Of a DNA stretch of 18,239 bases, positions 14,680 to 18,239 are shown in pieces (the stretch's first letter is position 1; each line of letters opens with the position of its first letter). Source of the stretch: UBA6115 sp964629345 (lineage in GTDB: Bacteria; Bacillota; Clostridia; Christensenellales; Aristaeellaceae); contig CAZVSG010000041.1 in NCBI GenBank assembly GCA_964629345.1, forward strand, positions 1 through 18,239. The letters run 5' to 3'. The position numbers were made by a program, and so were the translations under genes. The notes beneath the pieces are model-generated. The model was given only the letters and a program-made list of their open reading frames with translations. It searched no databases and had not been told where the DNA came from.

Positions 14680-15990
14680 TCAGGACGCGTCGTTCTGCAG
14701 CGGCCCCGCCTTGGGGGCGGCCTTGCGCGAAGGCGCCGGCAGCGTCCTGGGTTTTCTGTTGATGAGGGGTTTGGTCCCCTGAAGGACCGTTCCGCGGGTC
14801 ACGACACAGGAGACCTCGTCCTGGGAACCCGGCAGTTCAAACATGGTGTCCATCAGGATGCTCTCCAGCAGCGCCCGCAGGCCGCGCGCGCCCGTTTTGC
14901 GCGTCACCGCCAGGTGGGCGATGGCATGGAGCGCGTCCTCCTCAAACTCCAGCTTCGCGTTGTCCAGTTCGAACAGGTACTGGTACTGCCTGATCAGGGC
15001 GTTCTTCGGCTCCGTGAGGATGCGGACGAGCGCCTGCTCATCCAGTGAATCAAGGGGCAGCATCACCGGCAGGCGGCCCACCAGTTCGGGAATGATCCCG
15101 TACTTGACCAGGTCCTCCGGCTGGATCCGGGACAGCAGTTTGCTGACGCGCTGCTCTTCCTTTTCCTCGATCTTGGCGCCGAACCCCAGCGCCCTGCTGC
15201 CCAGGCGGCTGGCGATGATGTTTTCCAGCCCGTCAAAGGCGCCGCCGCAGATGAAGAGGATGTTCGTGGTATCGATCGGGATCGTTTCCTGCTGGGGATG
15301 CTTGCGCCCGCCCTGGGGCGGCACGTTGGCGACGGTGCCCTCCAGGATCTTCAGCAGCGCCTGCTGCACGCCCTCGCCCGATACGTCGCGGGTAATGGAC
15401 ACGTTCTCGCTTTTTCTGGAGATCTTGTCCACTTCGTCCAAATAGATGATGCCCTGCTGCGCGGCCGCCACGTTGCCGCCCGCCGACTGGATCAGCCGCA
15501 GCAGGATGTTCTCGACGTCCTCCCCCACGTAGCCGGCCTCGGTCAGCGAGGTGGCGTCGGCGATGGCAAAGGGGACCTTCAGGATGCGCGCGAGGGTCTG
15601 CGCCAGGTAGGTCTTCCCCGTCCCGGTCTGCCCCAGCAGCAGGATGTTGGACTTCTGCAGTTCCACCTGGCTCTGGCTGCGCTGGTTGGAACGGATGCGC
15701 TTGTAATGGTTGTACACGGCGACGCACAGGGCGCGCTTGACGCGCTCCTGGCCGATCACGTACTCATCCAGGGTCTTCTTGATCTCCCTGGGCGGCATCA
15801 GTTTGGGCGAGGAGGAGACCGCCGGTTCCTTCCGGGTGCGGTTTTCCCCGACGACCTCCCCGCACAGCGCGACGCATTCATCACAGATGTACGCGCCGGG
15901 GCCCGCGATCAGTTGCTGCACCTCGTTCTGGCCCTTTCCGCAGAAACTGCAGCGCGGCGGCTTGCGGGTGTCATTCTGCTCCCTGGCCAT
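14680..15990 (-). CDS. clpX: ClpX, unfoldase subunit of ClpXP
   Basis: A 436-residue AAA+ unfoldase that forms hexamers on ClpP and recognises tagged substrates. An N-terminal zinc-binding domain has Cys14/Cys17 and Cys36/Cys39. Walker A is GQTGTGKT (120-127), Walker B IIYLDEVD (181-188), and the family block ISRKSENVSITRDVSGEGVQ follows (190-209). The ClpP-docking loop is LGF (268-270; IGF in E. coli). The C-terminus is a Pro/Lys/Arg-rich tail. The start is the ATG at 15990, with GAGGAG 4 nt upstream and MAREQN leading into the zinc domain; a longer upstream frame exists but reads into clpP and has no family match. The start overlaps the end of clpP by 20 nt. Confidence 0.98.
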   Translation of the reverse strand: MAREQNDTRKPPRCSFCGKGQNEVQQLIAGPGAYICDECVALCGEVVGENRTRKEPAVSSSPKLMPPREIKKTLDEYVIGQERVKRALCVAVYNHYKRIRSNQRSQSQVELQKSNILLLGQTGTGKTYLAQTLARILKVPFAIADATSLTEAGYVGEDVENILLRLIQSAGGNVAAAQQGIIYLDEVDKISRKSENVSITRDVSGEGVQQALLKILEGTVANVPPQGGRKHPQQETIPIDTTNILFICGGAFDGLENIIASRLGSRALGFGAKIEEKEEQRVSKLLSRIQPEDLVKYGIIPELVGRLPVMLPLDSLDEQALVRILTEPKNALIRQYQYLFELDNAKLEFEEDALHAIAHLAVTRKTGARGLRALLESILMDTMFELPGSQDEVSCVVTRGTVLQGTKPLINRKPRTLPAPSRKAAPKAGPLQNDAS

Positions 15991-16591
15991 TGGACTCCTC
16001 TGCTTTTCTGGGCAGGTAGATCTCGTCGATGATGCCGTAATCCTTCGCGTCCTCAGCGGACATGAAGAAATCCCGCTCAACGTCCGCGGCGATCTTTCCC
16101 TCGGGCTGCCCGGTCATCTCCGCCATCATGCGCGTCATTTTCTTCTTGGTTTTCAGCAGCCATTCGGCCCTGATGGTCACGTCGGTCGCCGGCCCCTCCG
16201 CGCCGCCGGAGGGCTGGTGGATCATGACCTCGGAATTGGGCAGCGCCATGCGCTTGCCCTTGGTGCCGGCCATCAGCAGGAACGCGCCCATGGAAGCCGC
16301 CATGCCGATGCAGACCGTCCGCACCGGGGACTTGATGTGCCGCATGGTGTCATAGATCGCCATGCCCGCGGTGACGGACCCGCCCGGGCTGTTGATGTAC
16401 AGGGAGATGTCCGCGCTGGGATTGTCCATCTCAAGGAACAGCAGCTGCGCGACCACCGTGTTGGCCAGCCCGTCGGTCACGGGGCCGGAAATGAACACGA
16501 TGCGGTCCTTGAGCAGACGGGAATAGATGTCAAAGGAGCGCTCCGCGTTGCCGGAGCGTTCAACGACGTAAGGGATCAGATACTCGCCCAT
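15971..16591 (-). CDS. clpP: ClpP, proteolytic subunit of ClpXP/ClpCP
   Basis: A 206-residue serine peptidase that forms the double-ring tetradecamer. The catalytic triad is Ser100 in GMAASMGA, His125 in MIHQPSGG and Asp174 in ERDFF. The oxyanion region SPGGSVTAG is at 68-76. The short N-terminus (MGEYLIPYVVERS) contains the usual propeptide-like region. GGAGG lies just before the ATG. The gene lies 12 nt after tig and overlaps clpX by 20 nt, so the peptidase and its partner ClpX are made together. ClpC, also in this window, is its second likely partner. Confidence 0.98.
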   Translation of the reverse strand: MGEYLIPYVVERSGNAERSFDIYSRLLKDRIVFISGPVTDGLANTVVAQLLFLEMDNPSADISLYINSPGGSVTAGMAIYDTMRHIKSPVRTVCIGMAASMGAFLLMAGTKGKRMALPNSEVMIHQPSGGAEGPATDVTIRAEWLLKTKKKMTRMMAEMTGQPEGKIAADVERDFFMSAEDAKDYGIIDEIYLPRKAEESNGQGAE

Positions 16592-16603
16592 GTTTCCTCC
16601 AAT

Positions 16604-18064
16604 TCACTCATCCGACTGCCTCCCGGCAGCCTTCCTGGTCTTCCTGGCCGGCTTCTTCCCCGGCTCTTCCCGGTCATCCGCATTTTCTTCGGCCTGTTCT
16701 TCAGCGTTTTCCAGGGCTTCCTGCGCCTGCCTGAGGACGTCCCCCGCGTCGATCTCTTCGTCGTGATCGCCCTCGTGGACGGAGACCTCGGCCATGTTCT
16801 TGATCAGCTCGATCACCTTTCGGTTGACGACGATGTCCCGGAAATTCTCCAGCTGATTCTCATTGAGGGATTCCCTGTACTTGGTGAAATCGGCCTTCAT
16901 ACCCTCCGCGTGCTTCCTGATCTCCCCTTGGATCTCATCCTCGGAAGGGGTGATCCCTTCCTTCCTGCCGATGGCTTCCAGGACAAGGTCCGTCTTGACG
17001 TAGTCGACCGCGTCCTGACGGAATTGATTGCGCAGGTCTTCCTCTGTGGTGTTCGTATACTTCAGGTAATCTTCCAGCTTCAGCCCCTGATAGAGCATCC
17101 TGAGGCGCATGTTCTGGATCATCCTGTCGATCTCGCGGCCCACCATCGCCTCCGGGATGTCGCAGTCCGCCGCGTCGACCGCCTGGCGGATCAGGCTCTC
17201 TTCCAGGTGCGACTCGGCATGGCTGTCGCGCTGCTGGGTCAATTCCCGAACCACGGCTTCGCGGTATTCCTGATAGGTCTGGTACTCGGACACGTCCTGG
17301 GCGAAGTCATCGTTGAGTTCGGGCTTCACTTCGGCCAGAACGGAATTGACCGTGACCTCAAACTCCGCCTGTTTCCCGGCGAGGCTTGCCTGGTGATATT
17401 CCGCGGGGAAGGTGACGGAGATGGTTTTCCTTTCACCGGGGTTCATGCCGGCGAGCTGTTCCTCAAACCCAGGGATGAAGGACCCGGAGCCGAGCGTCAG
17501 GTCTTGGTTCGTCCCTTTCCCGCCGTCAAAGGGGACGCCGCCGACGCTGCCCTCATAATCGATGTTCGCGATGTCCCCGTTCTGCGCGGGGCGGTCCTTG
17601 ATCTCCTCCCGGGTCGTGACCTTTTCCACGTCACGGGCGATGCGAAGCTCGATCTCGCTTTCCGAGACCGGGTGCAGATGGCGCACGCCCCTGAGGCCCT
17701 TGTACTCCCCGAGCGTCACCTCGGGCTTGACGTAAACGGTGGTGCTGAACTTCAGTTCCTTGCCCGTACCGATCTGGTCCAGCTTCACCTCCGGCTGGTC
17801 GACCGGGAAAAGGTTTTCCTGCTCGACCGCCTCCTGATACAGGTCCGGAAAGATCGCGTCAAACGCTTCGTCATAAAATACGGATTCTCCGTACATGCTC
17901 TCTATCAGCTTGCGGGGGGCTTTCCCCTTCCTGAAACCGGGGACGTTGATCCGGCCGCGCGTTTTCAGGTATGCCTTCTGCATCGCGTCGCTGAATGTCT
18001 CCGCCGGGACGGTAAAATCGATCCGTGTCTGGTTGCCGCTGATCTTCTCGATACTGTAGCTCAT
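16604..18064 (-). CDS. tig: Trigger factor, ribosome-associated chaperone and prolyl isomerase
   Basis: A 486-residue chaperone (usual 430-450) that binds nascent chains at the ribosome exit. The N-terminal ribosome-binding domain holds the signature GFRKGKAP (43-50). An FKBP-type prolyl isomerase domain (about 158-245, with NIDYEGSVGG, IPGFEEQLAGM and an AEFEVTV strand) follows, then the helical C-terminal arm domain. The last about 50 residues form an acidic stretch followed by a Lys/Arg-rich tail, longer than in most homologues. The start is the ATG at 18064, with AGGAGG 6 nt upstream; upstream in-frame sequence to 18202 has no similarity and lacks such a site. It is the first gene of the tig-clpP-clpX-lon-engB operon. 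Confidence 0.97.
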   Translation of the reverse strand: MSYSIEKISGNQTRIDFTVPAETFSDAMQKAYLKTRGRINVPGFRKGKAPRKLIESMYGESVFYDEAFDAIFPDLYQEAVEQENLFPVDQPEVKLDQIGTGKELKFSTTVYVKPEVTLGEYKGLRGVRHLHPVSESEIELRIARDVEKVTTREEIKDRPAQNGDIANIDYEGSVGGVPFDGGKGTNQDLTLGSGSFIPGFEEQLAGMNPGERKTISVTFPAEYHQASLAGKQAEFEVTVNSVLAEVKPELNDDFAQDVSEYQTYQEYREAVVRELTQQRDSHAESHLEESLIRQAVDAADCDIPEAMVGREIDRMIQNMRLRMLYQGLKLEDYLKYTNTTEEDLRNQFRQDAVDYVKTDLVLEAIGRKEGITPSEDEIQGEIRKHAEGMKADFTKYRESLNENQLENFRDIVVNRKVIELIKNMAEVSVHEGDHDEEIDAGDVLRQAQEALENAEEQAEENADDREEPGKKPARKTRKAAGRQSDE

Positions 18065-18115
18065 GCTGTTCCTCCTGATAATACAGCGATTCCTTGCGCG
18101 GAAGCGCCGCATGCT

Positions 18116-18144
18116 AAAATACCATTTTCGACATGCGAATGCAA
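18116..18144 (-). promoter_or_regulatory. Promoter of the tig-clpP-clpX-lon-engB operon
   Basis: On the minus strand, TTGCAT (18139-18144), a 17-bp spacer and TATTTT (18116-18121), with TGG before the -10 box. The leader of about 45 nt includes a small GC-rich hairpin. No CtsR operator is seen here. Confidence 0.7.
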
Positions 18145-18150
18145 GCATTC
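18137..18150. promoter_or_regulatory. Palindrome over the tig -35 box, possible operator
   Basis: GAATGC-AA-GCATTC is a perfect 6-bp dyad around a 2-bp centre, with a weaker extension on both sides. It overlaps the -35 box of the tig promoter, so a bound protein would compete with RNA polymerase. I do not recognise it as a known operator (not CIRCE, not a CtsR site). Confidence 0.4.
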
Positions 18151-18162
18151 CGCAGATCAGGG

Positions 18163-18210
18163 CTATGCCGGATAAGCCCGACGGGCGGGGATCGCACCGC
18201 ATCCTGATAG
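18163..18210. repeat. Imperfect palindromic element upstream of tig
   Basis: A 48-bp segment with outer arms CTATGCCGGAT and ATCCTGATAG, enclosing a second perfect GCCCG-A-CGGGC type hairpin and GC-rich inner pairing. It lies upstream of the tig promoter in non-coding sequence. It could be a REP-like element, part of an upstream gene's 3' region, or chance pairing in GC-rich DNA. I see no second copy in the window. Confidence 0.3.
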
Positions 18211-18239
18211 AGAATACCCGTTTTTTGGGGGGTGAGCGC

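Noticed and set aside
15710..18175. An 821-codon open frame on the plus strand opposite clpX, clpP and tig
   Set aside because: It is antisense to three well-supported genes, its protein has no family features, and long antisense frames are common in GC-rich coding DNA.
1..18239. CRISPR array, insertion sequence, phage or defence genes
   Set aside because: I see no regular repeats, transposase motifs or phage proteins; the window is chromosomal housekeeping DNA.

Overview
The window looks like a GC-rich Bacillota chromosome, most likely a Clostridia-type gut bacterium assembled from a metagenome or draft. The ctsR-mcsA-mcsB-clpC operon is a Bacillota signature, and the order tig-clpP-clpX-lon-engB is typical of Clostridia. 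A 35-base run of N inside clpC shows a draft assembly. The lineage below class is a guess.

Left part, minus strand (1-5580): the 5' part of metG (methionyl-tRNA synthetase), cut by the window edge, with its own near-consensus promoter. Upstream of it lies the stress operon ctsR-mcsA-mcsB-clpC, transcribed leftward from a sigma-A-type promoter with a good CtsR operator at the expected start of transcription. A hairpin terminator follows clpC. The McsB protein keeps the family fold signatures but has lost the catalytic cysteine and most active-site residues. The ClpC N-domain has also lost one residue in each phospho-arginine pocket. Together these suggest that the arginine-phosphorylation tagging system was lost while the operon was kept.

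Middle part (5580-10480): divergent from ctsR, and on the plus strand, is a coupled pair of poorly characterised genes: a double zinc-ribbon protein with a C-terminal membrane segment, and a secreted or membrane-anchored TPM-domain protein. A bidirectional terminator separates them from a convergent minus-strand gene. That gene encodes a LacI-type sugar-binding-like sensor without a DNA-binding domain, fused to an apparently active GGDEF diguanylate cyclase. Its promoter carries a dyad that may be an operator. A tRNA-Pro(GGG) gene with promoter, encoded CCA and terminator follows.

Right part, minus strand (10480-18239): a YghO-like GNAT-family protein with its own promoter, then the protein quality-control operon tig-clpP-clpX-lon-engB (listed in order of transcription, from right to left), tightly packed with overlapping or nearly touching genes. 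Trigger factor folds nascent chains, ClpXP and Lon degrade proteins, and EngB is a ribosome-assembly GTPase. Both ClpP partners in the window, ClpX and ClpC, carry the same LGF tripeptide in the predicted ClpP-docking loop. The rightmost ~80 bases upstream of tig hold no gene, but contain palindromic sequence.
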